Source: Gammaproteobacteria bacterium
GTDB taxonomy: Bacteria > Pseudomonadota > Gammaproteobacteria > Ga0077554 > Ga007554
Reading direction: 5' to 3'
Assembly (NCBI GenBank): GCA_023266055.1
Contig: JAHFRW010000013.1
Span: 1 to 60,259, forward strand
Length of the DNA: 60,259 nt
The translations under genes were made by a program, and so were the position numbers. The stretch's first letter is position 1. The number at the start of each line of letters is the position of its first letter. The notes beneath the pieces were generated by a model. It searched no databases. It was not told the DNA's origin and saw nothing but the letters and a program-made list of their open reading frames with translations. Below are positions 26,218 through 35,908 of this stretch, in pieces.

Positions 26218-27300
26218 TTAATCGCCCATCGTCGCCAATAAATCTGCCTGATGTTCGCTGGCCAGTGGGTCGAGTACGGCGTCGAGGTTGCCTTCCATGA
26301 TGTCGGCGAGCTTGTAGAGGGTGAGATTGATGCGGTGGTCGGTGAGGCGGCCCTGGGGGTAGTTGTAGGTGCGGATGCGCTCGGAACGGTCGCCGCTGCC
26401 CACCAGCAGGCGACGGGTTTGGGCTTGTTCGGCGGCTTGTTTGTCGCGTTGCGCGGTGACCAGCTTGGCTTGCAGCAACGACATGGCGCGGGCGCGGTTT
26501 TTGTGTTGCGACCGTTCGTCCTGGCACTCCACGACGGTGCCGGTGGGGATGTGGGTGATGCGAATGGCGGAGTCGGTTTTGTTGACGTGTTGGCCGCCGG
26601 CGCCGGAGGCACGGAAGGTGTCGGTTTTCAGGTCGGCGGGGTTGATGGGTACCGCGTCGATTTCGGCGATTTCGGGCATGATGGCGACGGTGCATGCCGA
26701 GGTGTGAATGCGGCCCTGCGCTTCGGTTTCAGGTACGCGCTGTACGCGGTGTGCGCCTGATTCAAATTTGAGGCGTGAGTAGGCGCCCTGCCCGATGATG
26801 CGCATGATGATTTCCTTGTAGCCACCGTGTTCGCCGGGGTGTTCGCTGATGATTTCTATTTGCCAGCGTTGTTTTTCGGCGTAGCGTGTATACATGCGGT
26901 AAAGGTCGCCGGAGAAAATCGCGGCTTCATCGCCACCCGTGCCGGCGCGAATTTCCAGGAAGATGTTGCTGTTGTCGCTGGGGTCGGAGGGCAGCAGCAG
27001 TTTTTGCAGTTCGAGTTCCAGCGCGGCGGCGCGTGTTTGCACTTGTTTGATTTCTTCGATGGCCATGGCGCGCATGTCCGGGTCGTCATCGCGCTGCATT
27101 TCTTCGGCGGCGGCAATATCCTGCTGTGTGGTCAGATAGCGGTTGAAGCAGGTTATTACCGGATTGATTTCGGCGTATTCCATCGAGAGCGCACGAAACC
27201 GCTCCTGATTTTTGATGGTGGAGGGGTCGCCCAATAAGGCGCTGATTTCCTGCAGGCGTTCGGAGAGGTTCTCCAGCTTGCTGTGTATGGATGGTTTCAC
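26218..27300 (-). CDS. prfA: Peptide chain release factor 1
   Basis: The 360-residue protein has the length and layout of RF1, which terminates translation at UAA and UAG. The PrfA N-terminal coiled region is followed by domain 2 with the codon-recognition loop and the peptidyl-tRNA hydrolysis motif in [21 protein letters not shown] (the GGQ tripeptide). [14 protein letters not shown] is the family signature ahead of it. It starts 5 bp after hemA, the common hemA-prfA pair of gammaproteobacteria; prmC, often next, is absent here and is replaced by the repeat region. Confidence 0.97.
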   Translation of the reverse strand: MKPSIHSKLENLSERLQEISALLGDPSTIKNQERFRALSMEYAEINPVITCFNRYLTTQQDIAAAEEMQRDDDPDMRAMAIEEIKQVQTRAAALELELQKLLLPSDPSDNSNIFLEIRAGTGGDEAAIFSGDLYRMYTRYAEKQRWQIEIISEHPGEHGGYKEIIMRIIGQGAYSRLKFESGAHRVQRVPETEAQGRIHTSACTVAIMPEIAEIDAVPINPADLKTDTFRASGAGGQHVNKTDSAIRITHIPTGTVVECQDERSQHKNRARAMSLLQAKLVTAQRDKQAAEQAQTRRLLVGSGDRSERIRTYNYPQGRLTDHRINLTLYKLADIMEGNLDAVLDPLASEHQADLLATMGD

Positions 27301-27304
27301 GGGT

Positions 27305-28564
27305 TCAGGTATGTTTCTTTAAGTCGAACAGTTCCCGTGCAGCATCAAGCAATTCATCGCGCCCATCAAAACCGGCTTGTTTCATTTGTGCGCTGGGGGT
27401 ATGTGTCAATTTGTTGGTGAGGCCGCGGGCCAGTGTTTGCAGGACGTCTGCAGCGGGCATGCCGCGCTCCAGCAGGCGGCAGGCTTTTTCGACTTCTTCA
27501 TCGCGCACGCGTTCGGCTTGTTCGCGGTAGGCGCGAATGGTGGAGACGGCATCCAGTGATTGCATCCAGCCCATGAAGCGCGTCACTTGTGTGTCAATGA
27601 TTTCTTCGGCCTGTTTCGCGGCTTCCTGACGTGATTTCAGGCCTTCCTGAATAATTTCCTGCAAATCATCGACAGTGTACAGATAGATGTCACTCAGCTC
27701 GCCCACTTCCGGTTCGATGTCGCGTGGCACGGCAATGTCGACCATGAGCATGGGGCGGTGTTTGCGTGCCTTGATGGCGCGTTCTACGGCGCCCTTGCCG
27801 AGGATTGGCAAGGGGCTGGCGGTGGAGGATATAACGATGTCGGCTTCGGCGAGGTGTGCGGGTATTTCTGAAAGTTCGATGGCGTAGCCATTAAAGTTGC
27901 TGGCCAGTGCGTGTGCTTTTTCGACGGTGCGATTGGCGATGATGATGCGGCCAATGCCATTTTCATGCAGATGCCGCGCCGCCAGTTCAACGGTTTCGCC
28001 GGCGCCGATCAGCATGACGGTACGGTGGGGCAGGTCATCAAAAATCTGTTTGGCCAGACTCACGGCGGCAAAGGCGACGGATACGGGACTGGAGCCAATG
28101 GCGGTGTCGGTGCGCACTTGTTTGGCGACCGAAAAGGTGTGCTGGAATAAGCGGCCCAGCAGGGTGCCTACGGTGCCGGCCTGCATGGCGGTGGCATAAG
28201 CGGATTTGATCTGGCCCAGAATTTGCGGCTCACCGAGAATCATGGAGTCGAGTCCGCTGGCGACACGCAGCATATGGCGTACGGCGCTTTGTTCAGGGTG
28301 CAGGTAGACGTAGGGCGACACCTGATCTTTGCGCAGATGGTGATAATCACCCAGCCAGGTGACAATATCGTCCGCCGTGGCGCTTTTTGCACAGCACACG
28401 AGTTCGGTGCGATTGCAGGTGGACAGAATGGCGGCTTCTTCGACGCGCGACCGCGCCCTGAGGTCATGCAGGGCCTCAGGCAGGCGCTCAGGCGCAAACG
28501 CCACGCGTTCCCGTATGTCTATGGGAGCGGTTTTGTGGTTAATACCAACGGCCAGGAGGCGCAT
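27305..28564 (-). CDS. hemA: Glutamyl-tRNA reductase
   Basis: The 419-residue enzyme makes glutamate-1-semialdehyde from glutamyl-tRNA with NADPH, the first step of C5-pathway heme synthesis. The N-terminal catalytic domain has [17 protein letters not shown] and the nucleophile Cys in [22 protein letters not shown] and the NADPH-binding segment [16 protein letters not shown] follow, then the dimerisation helix. It is the promoter-proximal gene of hemA-prfA and is divergent from the TPR lipoprotein gene across 263 bp. The heme pathway continues in this window with hemCDXY at 40-44 kb. Confidence 0.97.
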   Translation of the reverse strand: MRLLAVGINHKTAPIDIRERVAFAPERLPEALHDLRARSRVEEAAILSTCNRTELVCCAKSATADDIVTWLGDYHHLRKDQVSPYVYLHPEQSAVRHMLRVASGLDSMILGEPQILGQIKSAYATAMQAGTVGTLLGRLFQHTFSVAKQVRTDTAIGSSPVSVAFAAVSLAKQIFDDLPHRTVMLIGAGETVELAARHLHENGIGRIIIANRTVEKAHALASNFNGYAIELSEIPAHLAEADIVISSTASPLPILGKGAVERAIKARKHRPMLMVDIAVPRDIEPEVGELSDIYLYTVDDLQEIIQEGLKSRQEAAKQAEEIIDTQVTRFMGWMQSLDAVSTIRAYREQAERVRDEEVEKACRLLERGMPAADVLQTLARGLTNKLTHTPSAQMKQAGFDGRDELLDAARELFDLKKHT

Positions 28565-28600
28565 TGAACTTATCCGCCTGTTAAAGTAACTAATTTTGTT

Positions 28601-28680
28601 AGAACCTGCTCACGATCTCGCTGAAAGGCGCATCGCGGCGTTATTAAAGTGCCCTTACAGCGAGATCGTGAGCAGGTTCT
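28601..28680. repeat. Long inverted repeat between hemA and the TPR gene
   Basis: A 23-bp perfect stem (left arm 28601-28623 starting AGAACCTGCTCACGATCTCG, right arm 28658-28680) encloses a 34-nt spacer. It lies 37 bp upstream of hemA, in the divergent promoter region. The length, perfection and spacer suggest a miniature transposable element or dispersed palindromic repeat rather than a terminator, because no T-tract follows on either side. Confidence 0.75.
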
Positions 28681-28764
28681 TTAAGCATAAACTGTTAATA
28701 TAGCAAGTTAACACTGTCTTTTAGGAGAGACAGACTTGCGGCCTGTAATATGTAACACTAACGG

Positions 28765-28770
28765 TATAAT
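28765..28770 (+). promoter_or_regulatory. Putative -10 box upstream of the TPR lipoprotein gene
   Basis: TATAAT occurs at 28765-28770, about 58 bp before the likely ATG at 28828. The hexamer matches the sigma-70 -10 consensus exactly, but the sequence 17 bp upstream (CCTGTA) is a poor -35, so activity would need an activator or is weak. Confidence 0.35.
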
Positions 28771-28827
28771 AGCCGATATTAATTACGGAGCATCTTGAAT
28801 TTTACCATTAATTGCCGGAGTTGGCGA

Positions 28828-30519
28828 ATGAATAACCTTAGACTAATTCTGGGATTTGTGGCTGTGGCCCTTTTGGGCGGTTGTGCCACGACCCGCTCTG
28901 GGGGCGCGGACGTGGCTGATGCTGTTCCGCCACCCTTGCCGCCGAATGCGCTGTACCAGGCGCTGGTGGCGGAGCTGGCGGCACAGCGTGGCGAATTTGA
29001 TGTGGCGGCCGAGCATTACCAGTCGTTGACGCGCAGCACGGGTGATCCGCGTGTGGCGGAGCGTGCTACCCGCGCGGCGGCCATGGGGCGTGATGATCAA
29101 AAAGTATTGAGGCTGGCCAAAGACTGGCTGGAGACGAATCCGCGCAGTCTGGATGCGCGTCTGTTTATTGCGGCAGCGCTGATTCGTCAGGAGCAGTTTG
29201 ATGCGGCCCGGGAGCATGTGGACGTGGTGCTGGCCGGCGGGGCGGGTGCCCCTGACCATGGTTTTGGCGCCATTTCATCGTTGCTGTTCAATGTGTCGGA
29301 CGGTAAGGCGGCGCTGGCGTTTATGGAAAAAGTCATCGCCAATTATAAGGATGATCCCTACGCGCAATATGCCTATGGGCAGGTTGCGCTGCGTGCCGAG
29401 GCGCTGGATGTCGCATTGGCTGCGGCTGAAGAGGCGCATCGGCTGAAGCCTGATTGGGTCAATGCCGTGGTATTGCAGACACGTGTCCTGCAATTAAAAG
29501 GTGAGTCGGGACGTGCGGCGGATGTGCTGGAAGATGTGATAAATAAACAGCCGCAGGATGCCGGGTTGCGCATGATTTATGCGCGTCTGTTATTAAGCGC
29601 GGGTCGTTATGAGGCCTCATTGGTGCAATTGGAAGTGCTTGCCAAGCAGGCGCCGGATAATCCGGAAGTGCTATTGACGACGGCGCTGGTCGCGATCGAC
29701 TTGAAGCAACTGGATGCGGCCGAACGTTATTTGAGTCAGCTTCTTGCGCAGCCCCGGCACGGTGCCGAAGCCAGTTATTATCTGGGTGCTGTTGCCGAGG
29801 CGCGCAATGATCCCGCGACTGCCAAAAAATGGTATCTGGCGGTGGCAGATGGTGAGCATTATCTGTCTGCACAGTTGCGCCTTGCCGTGATCATGGCCGA
29901 TCAGGGTGATGTCGATGGCGCATTAAGCAGGATGCGCGCGTTAACCACGGAAAATGCGACACAGAAAGTACGGGTGGCGAGTGTTGAGGGTTCTGTTTTA
30001 TATCAGGCGGAGCGTTATGCGCTGGCGATGGATGTTTACAATGCTGCCCTGAAAGAAGTGCCGGACCATGTTGACCTGCTGCACGGCCGCGCCCTGGCTG
30101 CGGAAAAGCTGGATCGGCTGGATATTCTGGAGCAGGATCTGACGGCTATTTTGCAGCGTGAACCTGCCAATGCGGCGGCGCTTAATACGCTGGGTTACAC
30201 GCTGGCGGATCGTACCACGCGTTATCAGGAAGCTCATGATTACATCAAGCGCGCGCTCGATTTACAGCCGCAGGATTTTGCCATTCTCGATAGCATGGGA
30301 TGGGTCTTGTTCAAGCTCGGCAAGAATGCTGAAGCGGTGACGTATCTGCAGCGTTCGTGGGATGCCGGCCAGGATGCCGAAGTGGCCGCTCATCTGGGTG
30401 AAGTGTTATGGGTGACGGGTGATCAGCAAGGTGCGCGTGACATCTGGCAGCGCGCCCTTGAAAAATCCCCCGAGCACAAGATGCTGCGTGGAGTGATGCA
30501 GCGTTTTGGCATTAAATGA
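28828..30519 (+). CDS. Tetratricopeptide-repeat lipoprotein
   Basis: The start is set at ATG 28828 (GGAG 9 bp upstream), which gives a clean lipoprotein signal: LILGFVAVALLGGC with the acylated Cys near residue 18. A TTG start at 28795 would bury this. The 563-residue mature protein is a chain of TPR repeats from about residue 45 to the end, for example ALYQALVAELAAQRGEFDVAAEHYQ and AALNTLGYTLADRTTRYQEAHDYIKRALDL. The gene sits directly before lolB (4-bp overlap), where gammaproteobacteria commonly encode such a TPR protein. It is predicted to be anchored to the outer membrane facing the periplasm; its partner is unknown. Confidence 0.9.
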   Translation: MNNLRLILGFVAVALLGGCATTRSGGADVADAVPPPLPPNALYQALVAELAAQRGEFDVAAEHYQSLTRSTGDPRVAERATRAAAMGRDDQKVLRLAKDWLETNPRSLDARLFIAAALIRQEQFDAAREHVDVVLAGGAGAPDHGFGAISSLLFNVSDGKAALAFMEKVIANYKDDPYAQYAYGQVALRAEALDVALAAAEEAHRLKPDWVNAVVLQTRVLQLKGESGRAADVLEDVINKQPQDAGLRMIYARLLLSAGRYEASLVQLEVLAKQAPDNPEVLLTTALVAIDLKQLDAAERYLSQLLAQPRHGAEASYYLGAVAEARNDPATAKKWYLAVADGEHYLSAQLRLAVIMADQGDVDGALSRMRALTTENATQKVRVASVEGSVLYQAERYALAMDVYNAALKEVPDHVDLLHGRALAAEKLDRLDILEQDLTAILQREPANAAALNTLGYTLADRTTRYQEAHDYIKRALDLQPQDFAILDSMGWVLFKLGKNAEAVTYLQRSWDAGQDAEVAAHLGEVLWVTGDQQGARDIWQRALEKSPEHKMLRGVMQRFGIK

Positions 30520-31148
30520 AAAACATGGCGGTGCCGCCAGCGCTGATTCTGGTGCTGACGCTGGTGTTGACGGCGTGCGTCCAGGCGCCGGTGCGTTCGA
30601 TGCCGACAGGGGCAGAGTCTGCGTGGCAGGCGCGTCAGGCTACGTTGGCGGCGGTGTCGGCATGGGCGCTGGCGGGGCGCATTGCCGCGCATAATGGCGC
30701 TGCCATGGAAGGGGCTATTGGCGGTGCGGCCATCAGCGTCAATGCCATCTTGCATTGGGCGCAGCAGGCCGATGATTACAGCATTGATGTGATCGCCCCC
30801 TTTGGGCAGGCGATGCGGCTTGAAGGGCGTGATGGGGGCGTGGTGGCCCGATTGCCTGACGGTCGTCAGATCAGCGCTGCCAATCCCGATGTGTTGCTGT
30901 ACGAGAGTACGGGCCTGCGTCTGCCGATGAGCAGTTTACGCTTCTGGGTGCGGGGCATGCCTGCACCGACGTCCGTCGTACACAAGGCGCTGGATGACGC
31001 GGGCCGTCCGTTGTGGCTGGAGCAGTCCGGCTGGCGTGTCGAATTTCTGCGCTATACGCAGGTCAATGGGCTGGATTTGCCCGACAAGCTGGTGATCACC
31101 CAGCCCCCCATGCACCTGCGGCTGGTCGTTGACCGCTGGGATCTTTGA
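30516..31148 (+). CDS. lolB: Outer-membrane lipoprotein receptor LolB
   Basis: The 210-residue lipoprotein (signal with LVLTAC lipobox) accepts lipoproteins from LolA and inserts them in the outer membrane. Family features are present: WALAGRIAAHNG near the N-terminus, the ILHWAQQADDYSIDVIAPFGQ strands, SSLRFWVRGMPAP and a C-terminal LEQSGWRVEFLRYTQV segment followed by LPDKLVITQPPMHLRLVVDRW. It overlaps the TPR gene by 4 bp and precedes ispE by 2 bp, the usual lolB-ispE order. Confidence 0.92.
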   Translation: MKNMAVPPALILVLTLVLTACVQAPVRSMPTGAESAWQARQATLAAVSAWALAGRIAAHNGAAMEGAIGGAAISVNAILHWAQQADDYSIDVIAPFGQAMRLEGRDGGVVARLPDGRQISAANPDVLLYESTGLRLPMSSLRFWVRGMPAPTSVVHKALDDAGRPLWLEQSGWRVEFLRYTQVNGLDLPDKLVITQPPMHLRLVVDRWDL

Positions 31149-31150
31149 TC

Positions 31151-32050
31151 ATGAGTGGTCATATTCAGGTGAAGGCATGGCCCGCCCCTGGCAAGCTCAA
31201 TCTGTTTTTGCACATTACCGGGCGGCGGCATGACGGGTATCATCTGCTGCAAACGGTTTTTCAATTCATTAATCACTGTGACTGGCTGACCTTCACGCTA
31301 CGCTACGACGGCATTATCCAGTCTACCGCAACCTCAAACCACGCCGTGGCCCCGGAGCACGATCTGACCGTGCGCGCCGCCCGGCTGCTCCAGTGTCATG
31401 TTGCGTCCTCGCACGGTGTTGATATCCATCTCGATAAACGTTTGCCGATGGGGGGCGGGTTGGGCGGGGGCAGTTCTGACGCCGCCACCACCCTGGTGGC
31501 GTTGAATCAGCTCTGGGGGTTGCATCTGCCCCTTGAGCAACTGGCGGTGTTGGGCCTGCAGCTAGGAGCTGATGTGCCGGTATTTATCCATGGTCAGGCC
31601 GCGTGGGCGGAAGGCGTGGGGGAGGTTATGACCCCCGTAACCCTCCCTGAGCCGTGGTATCTGGTGATGGTGCCCCCTTGTCATGTCTCCACTGCAGAGA
31701 TATTTTCCGCGCCTGAATTGACACGGGATGCGCCAGCCCTCACAATAGAAGGCTTTCTTTCGGTGCTTGAAATGGCGTCGGGGGATTTTGCCTGGGGCGG
31801 TAGTAATGTGTGTGAGCCCGTGGTGTGCTGGCGTTATCCGCCCGTTGCCGAAGCGCTGGCATGGTTGAGGGGATATGCCGACACCGCTGGTGCCCGCATG
31901 ACCGGCACAGGTGCGTGCGTATTTGCAGCGTTCGCCGATGAAAGCGCCGCACACCGCGCGATGCGGCAAATGCCGGCCGCTATGCAGGGCTTTGTTGCGC
32001 AGGGGATGAATCGTTCCCCTTTGTATGCCCTTGACAGGGATGAGTCATGA
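31151..32050 (+). CDS. ispE: 4-diphosphocytidyl-2-C-methyl-D-erythritol kinase
   Basis: The 299-residue GHMP kinase phosphorylates CDP-methylerythritol in the MEP isoprenoid pathway. It starts MSGHIQVKAWPAPGKLNLFL with the substrate Lys/Asn site; the ATP-binding loop is LPMGGGLGGGSSDAATTLVAL; MTGTGACVFAAFAD near the end is GHMP motif 3. ATG 31151 is chosen over the TTG 6 bp upstream because it lies just past the lolB stop (31146-31148). tRNA-Gln follows within 7 bp. Confidence 0.95.
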   Translation: MSGHIQVKAWPAPGKLNLFLHITGRRHDGYHLLQTVFQFINHCDWLTFTLRYDGIIQSTATSNHAVAPEHDLTVRAARLLQCHVASSHGVDIHLDKRLPMGGGLGGGSSDAATTLVALNQLWGLHLPLEQLAVLGLQLGADVPVFIHGQAAWAEGVGEVMTPVTLPEPWYLVMVPPCHVSTAEIFSAPELTRDAPALTIEGFLSVLEMASGDFAWGGSNVCEPVVCWRYPPVAEALAWLRGYADTAGARMTGTGACVFAAFADESAAHRAMRQMPAAMQGFVAQGMNRSPLYALDRDES

Positions 32051-32056
32051 ATTTTT

Positions 32057-32131
32057 TGGGGTGTCGCCAAGCGGTAAGGCACTGGGTTTTGATCCCAGCA
32101 TTCCCAGGTTCGAATCCTGGCACCCCAGCCA
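32057..32131 (+). tRNA. tRNA-Gln (anticodon TTG)
   Basis: The cloverleaf is complete: acceptor TGGGGTG (32057-32063) pairs with CACCCCA (32121-32127), anticodon stem CTGGG/CCCAG encloses TT-TTG-AT with the anticodon at 32089-32091, and the T arm is CCAGGTTCGAATCCTGG. The discriminator G and an encoded CCA end follow. It lies 7 bp after ispE and upstream of prs, as in other gammaproteobacteria. Confidence 0.95.
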
Positions 32132-32308
32132 TATTTAGAATTCCGCTATGTGGGATTCAGTGAAAGTTTATGCGTAAGTGAAGCGCCAGGATGAGAACCT
32201 GGAAGGTTCGACAAATTCGCCGGGAGCGAATTTGAACAGCGGCAACGCTGGCCCCGCAGGGGCGAAGGGCAGGATGCCCGGAGTAATCCTGGCACCCCAG
32301 CCATATTT
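32113..32308 (+). repeat. Duplicated tRNA-Gln 3' end bracketing a 172-bp segment
   Basis: The 24-bp string from the tRNA T arm through CCA and ATATTT (32113-32136) recurs exactly at 32285-32308, an offset of 172 bp. Similarity continues more weakly downstream (CCG.TAT..GGGAT.CAGT in both copies), so about 55 bp are shared. The segment between holds small hairpins: CCAGG/CCTGG at 32186-32202 and AATTCGC/GCGAATT at 32214-32232. A repeated tRNA 3' end is the usual footprint of a site-specific integrase attachment site; a simple tandem duplication is the alternative. Confidence 0.7.
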
Positions 32309-32386
32309 CAAGGTTCTCCGTTATCGGGGATCCAGTCATGATGTTGCCATAGATGTTAATGGTTAAAAGATAAACGAGGCTGTATC

Positions 32387-33337
32387 GTGACCGACAGCAG
32401 GATGATGGTTTTTACCGGCACTGCCAATCCACGTTTGGCAGAAGATATCGTTGCCCACTTGAACATGTCATTGGGCAAGGCCGTGGTGGGGCGCTTTAGC
32501 GACGATGAAATCATGGTCGAAATCATGGAGCACGTGCGCGGCAAAGACGTATTTATTGTTCAGCCCACCTGTGCGCCGACCAACGATAACATCATGGAAT
32601 TGATGGTCATGGCTGATGCGCTGCGGCGTTCGTCGGCCTACCGGGTGACGGCAGTGATTCCATATTTTGGTTATTCACGTCAGGATCGCCGCCCACGCTC
32701 GGCGCGTGTTCCCATCACTGCCAAAGTGGTGGCGAACATGATCAGTAGCGTGGGTGTTGACCGGGTATTGACGATAGACCTGCATGCCGACCAGATCCAG
32801 GGTTTTTTTGATCTGCCGGTAGATAACGTGTATGCCTCGCCGATTTTGCTGGGCGATATCTGGCGCAAGGAATATCCCAACATGATTGTGGTATCGCCCG
32901 ATGTGGGTGGTGTGGTGCGGGCACGTGCCTTTGCCAAGCACATGGATGCGGAGCTGGCGATTATCGACAAGCGCCGCCCGCGTCCCAACGAAGCGAAGGT
33001 GATGCACATTATTGGTGAAGTGACGGGCCGCACCTGTATTCTGGTCGATGATCTGGTGGATACGGCCGGTACCCTGTGCCACGCCGCGCAGGCGCTGAAA
33101 GAACATGGCGCTGCCAAAGTAGTGGCTTACTGTACCCACCCGGTATTGTCCGGCAAGGCGGTGGCGAATGTTGAAGCTTCAGTGCTTGATGAAATGGTGG
33201 TGACTGACACCATTCCACTGAGCCCCGCAGCGCGTGCAAGTGCGCGGATTCGTCAGCTCAGTGTGGCTACCATGCTGGCGGAAACCATGCGCCGCATCAG
33301 CAATGAAGAGTCGGTCAGCTCGTTGTACATGGATTAA
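32387..33337 (+). CDS. prs: Ribose-phosphate pyrophosphokinase
   Basis: The 316-residue enzyme makes PRPP from ribose 5-phosphate and ATP for nucleotide, His and Trp synthesis. It starts at GTG 32387 and has [56 protein letters not shown] and the PRPP-binding loop [21 protein letters not shown]. Length matches E. coli Prs. Placement between tRNA-Gln and rplY is the standard gammaproteobacterial arrangement. Confidence 0.97.
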   Translation: MTDSRMMVFTGTANPRLAEDIVAHLNMSLGKAVVGRFSDDEIMVEIMEHVRGKDVFIVQPTCAPTNDNIMELMVMADALRRSSAYRVTAVIPYFGYSRQDRRPRSARVPITAKVVANMISSVGVDRVLTIDLHADQIQGFFDLPVDNVYASPILLGDIWRKEYPNMIVVSPDVGGVVRARAFAKHMDAELAIIDKRRPRPNEAKVMHIIGEVTGRTCILVDDLVDTAGTLCHAAQALKEHGAAKVVAYCTHPVLSGKAVANVEASVLDEMVVTDTIPLSPAARASARIRQLSVATMLAETMRRISNEESVSSLYMD

Positions 33338-33405
33338 AAGGTTGTTTGAAGTGGTGTATCCCCCTTGGTCGCGGGGGGCGTTTTGATGTTTAACTGGAGA
33401 GTGTT

Positions 33406-34062
33406 ATGAGCGTAAGTTTTGAATTAATAGCCGATGTGCGGAGTGATCTGGGGAAAGGTGCGAGCCGCCGCCTGCGTCACGCCAATCAGGTGCCTGCCGT
33501 GTTGTATGGTGCCCATAAGGAACCTGCCTACCTGTTGCTGAATCATGATGAAGTCCTGAAGCGTTTGCAGCACGAAAGTTTTTACTCGCATATTTTGACG
33601 CTGAAGGTGAATGGTCAGACCGAACGTGCCGTATTGAAGGATCTGCAAAGACACCCCAGCCAGCCACGCGTCATCCACATGGATTTTCAGCGCATCAGTG
33701 AAACTGAAAAATTGCGCATGCATGTGCCGTTGCATTTTACCAATGCCAACACGGCACCGGGCGTGAAGCAGAGCGGTGGCATCGTGTCGCACTTGCTGAT
33801 CGACGTTGAAATTGTCTGCTTGCCGAAAGACCTGCCGGAATTTATTGAAGTTGATCTGGCCAATCTTGAGCTGGGTCATGCCGTGCATTTATCCGACCTC
33901 AAGCTGCCTGAAGGTGTGCAACTGACGGCCTTGATGCACGATGACGATCAGCCCGTGGCCTCCATCCATCTGCCACGTGCTGCAATAGAAGAATCCAACG
34001 CTGCGCCGGTAGCCCCGGTGACCGTGGTCGAGAAGGGGGCAGCCCCTGAGGCGGCCAAGTAA
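33406..34062 (+). CDS. rplY: Large ribosomal subunit protein bL25, CTC form
   Basis: The 218-residue protein binds 5S rRNA. The N-terminal L25 domain (RSDLGKGASRRLRHANQVPAVLYG) is followed by the longer CTC/TL5 C-terminal domain (LPKDLPEFIEVDLANLELGHAVHLSDLKLPEGVQL) found in many bacteria but absent from the short E. coli form. The final 25 residues are Ala/Pro-rich and low in complexity. ATG 33406 is preceded by GGAGAG. It is followed by pth after 22 bp. Confidence 0.95.
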   Translation: MSVSFELIADVRSDLGKGASRRLRHANQVPAVLYGAHKEPAYLLLNHDEVLKRLQHESFYSHILTLKVNGQTERAVLKDLQRHPSQPRVIHMDFQRISETEKLRMHVPLHFTNANTAPGVKQSGGIVSHLLIDVEIVCLPKDLPEFIEVDLANLELGHAVHLSDLKLPEGVQLTALMHDDDQPVASIHLPRAAIEESNAAPVAPVTVVEKGAAPEAAK

Positions 34063-34084
34063 GTAGCCGTCAGGACGCTTCACG

Positions 34085-34684
34085 TTGTCGTCGCCGATTG
34101 AGTTGATTGTTGGTCTGGGGAATCCTGGCGGCAATTACGAGCAGACGCGTCACAACGCCGGATTCTGGTTTGTGGATGCCATGGTGCGCAGCCAGGGAGG
34201 TCTGTTCCGATCCGAGGCAAAATTCCAGGCTCAGGCATGCCGAATTTCCGTGGTCGGGTGCGATGATGTTGGCCGTGACTGCTGGTTGCTTAAGCCCACG
34301 ACTTTCATGAATCGTAGTGGGGCAGCGGTGGCGGTACTGGCAGGGTTTTATAAAATACCTGTCGAGCACATTCTGGTGGTTCACGATGAGCTGGATTTGC
34401 CGCCGGGTGTGGCGCGCCTCAAGCAGGGTGGTGGTCACGGTGGTCACAATGGCTTGCGTGACATCATCGCCCAACTGGGCGCCAATTTTATGCGCTTGCG
34501 CATCGGCATTGGGCATCCGGGTGATCGGGATGCTGTTGTGGAATATGTATTACAGCGCCCCTCGCTGGCTGACCGCCAGCAGATTGATGCGGCAATGGAA
34601 GCGGCGTTACTGGTGATGCCGGATGCAGTGAATGGTGAAATGCAGCGTGCCATGCACCGCTTGCACAGTTCACCCTCACCCTAG
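34085..34684 (+). CDS. pth: Peptidyl-tRNA hydrolase
   Basis: The 199-residue enzyme recycles peptidyl-tRNA. It starts with TTG 34085 (SSPIELIVGLGNPGGNYEQTRHNAGFW, holding catalytic His) and has KPTTFMNRSGAAV, VVHDELDLPPGVARLKQGGGHGGHNGLRDI and a normal C-terminal helix. No ATG lies near the start, and the family N-terminus (LIVGLGNPG) fits the TTG. The stop codon TAG 34682-34684 falls inside a 22-bp palindrome. Confidence 0.95.
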   Translation: MSSPIELIVGLGNPGGNYEQTRHNAGFWFVDAMVRSQGGLFRSEAKFQAQACRISVVGCDDVGRDCWLLKPTTFMNRSGAAVAVLAGFYKIPVEHILVVHDELDLPPGVARLKQGGGHGGHNGLRDIIAQLGANFMRLRIGIGHPGDRDAVVEYVLQRPSLADRQQIDAAMEAALLVMPDAVNGEMQRAMHRLHSSPSP

Positions 34685-34693
34685 GGTGAGGGT
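34672..34693. repeat. 22-bp perfect palindrome over the pth stop codon
   Basis: ACCCTCACCCT is followed directly by its reverse complement AGGGTGAGGGT. It spans the last three codons and the stop of pth and extends 9 bp beyond. No T-tract follows, so a terminator is unlikely; it may be a dispersed short palindrome or a binding site. Confidence 0.6.
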
Positions 34694-34720
34694 CGTATTC
34701 ATAACTAGAAGCGTATAATC

Positions 34721-35812
34721 ATGGGATTTAAATGTGGCATTGTCGGTCTGCCCAACGTCGGCAAATCGACGCTTTTTAATGCGCTGACGCGTGCGGGCAT
34801 TGCTGCGGAAAATTATCCGTTTTGCACGATCGAGCCCAACGTCGGCGTGGTGCCGATGCCAGACACGCGTCTCGACGCGCTGGCGGCCATCGTCAAGCCG
34901 CAACGTGTGCTGCCCACCACCATGGAATTCGTCGATATTGCCGGGCTGGTCGCAGGCGCCTCGAAGGGTGAAGGGCTGGGCAATAAATTTCTCGCCAACA
35001 TCCGCGAGACGCACGCTATCGCCCATGTGGTGCGGTGTTTTAAAAACGACGATGTGGTGCATGTGGCTGGCAAGATAGATCCTTGCAGCGACATTGAAGT
35101 GATCAATACGGAATTGGCACTGGCAGACATGGACACCGTGGAAAAGGCCTTGCTGCGTGTTGGCAAGGCCGCCAAGGGCGGCGATAAGGATGCTATGGCG
35201 CAAAAGGGCGTGATGGAGCAGGCGTTGGCGTGCCTCAACCGGGGTGAGCCGGTACGGTCATTGCGGCTGGATGCCGATCAACAGCGTTTGTTGCGCGATC
35301 TGCATCTGCTCACTGTCAAACCCACCATGTACATCGCCAATGTCGCTGAAGATGGTTTTGAAAATAACCCTTATCTGGATCAGGTGCGTGCCCTCGCAAC
35401 CCGTGAAGGGGCAACGGTCGTGCCCGTGTGTGCCGCTATCGAAGCCGAGATTGGCGAGTTGCCTGACGCCGAGAAGGGTGAGTTTCTTGCTGATCTGGGG
35501 CTGGACGAGCCCGGCCTGAACCGCGTGATTCGTGCGGGTTATGAATTGCTGGGGTTGCAGACGTATTTCACCGCAGGTGTCAAGGAAGTGCGTGCCTGGA
35601 CGGTGGCTGTGGGCGCCACCGCGCCGCAGGCGGCGGGCGTTATCCACACCGATTTCGAAAAGGGTTTTATTCGCGCCGAGGTGATTGCATATAACGATTT
35701 TGTTACCTATAAAGGTGAAGCAGGCGCCAAGGAAGTCGGCAAATGGCGGCTGGAAGGTAAGGAATATATCGTGCAGGATGGCGATGTCATGCATTTCAGG
35801 TTTAATGTTTAG
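34721..35812 (+). CDS. ychF: Redox-regulated ATPase YchF (OLA1 family)
   Basis: The 363-residue P-loop protein of the Obg family hydrolyses ATP rather than GTP. G1 is [14 protein letters not shown] (residues 8-21), G3 lies in [20 protein letters not shown], and the base-specificity motif is NVAE instead of NKxD, as expected for YchF. The C-terminal TGS domain includes [14 protein letters not shown] and the final [10 protein letters not shown]. It is associated with ribosomes and stress responses. It follows pth by 36 bp. Confidence 0.97.
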   Translation: MGFKCGIVGLPNVGKSTLFNALTRAGIAAENYPFCTIEPNVGVVPMPDTRLDALAAIVKPQRVLPTTMEFVDIAGLVAGASKGEGLGNKFLANIRETHAIAHVVRCFKNDDVVHVAGKIDPCSDIEVINTELALADMDTVEKALLRVGKAAKGGDKDAMAQKGVMEQALACLNRGEPVRSLRLDADQQRLLRDLHLLTVKPTMYIANVAEDGFENNPYLDQVRALATREGATVVPVCAAIEAEIGELPDAEKGEFLADLGLDEPGLNRVIRAGYELLGLQTYFTAGVKEVRAWTVAVGATAPQAAGVIHTDFEKGFIRAEVIAYNDFVTYKGEAGAKEVGKWRLEGKEYIVQDGDVMHFRFNV

Positions 35813-35908
35813 GGAATAACGGGCGCCTTAAACACAAAAACCCTTTTTGGGTGCAGTTTTCCCTTGAGTTTTAGGGGGTAAATCCTGTATCTTTGCCCCT
35901 CCTTTTAA

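Noticed and set aside
26186-26760. Open frames of about 170 codons on both strands over the prfA 3' half
   Set aside because: Shadows caused by high GC and biased codons in prfA; the Arg/His-rich or Gly/Val-rich products are typical of out-of-frame translation.
32178-32366. 62-codon plus-strand frame between tRNA-Gln and prs
   Set aside because: It reads through hairpins and the duplicated tRNA end; no ribosome-binding site or family.
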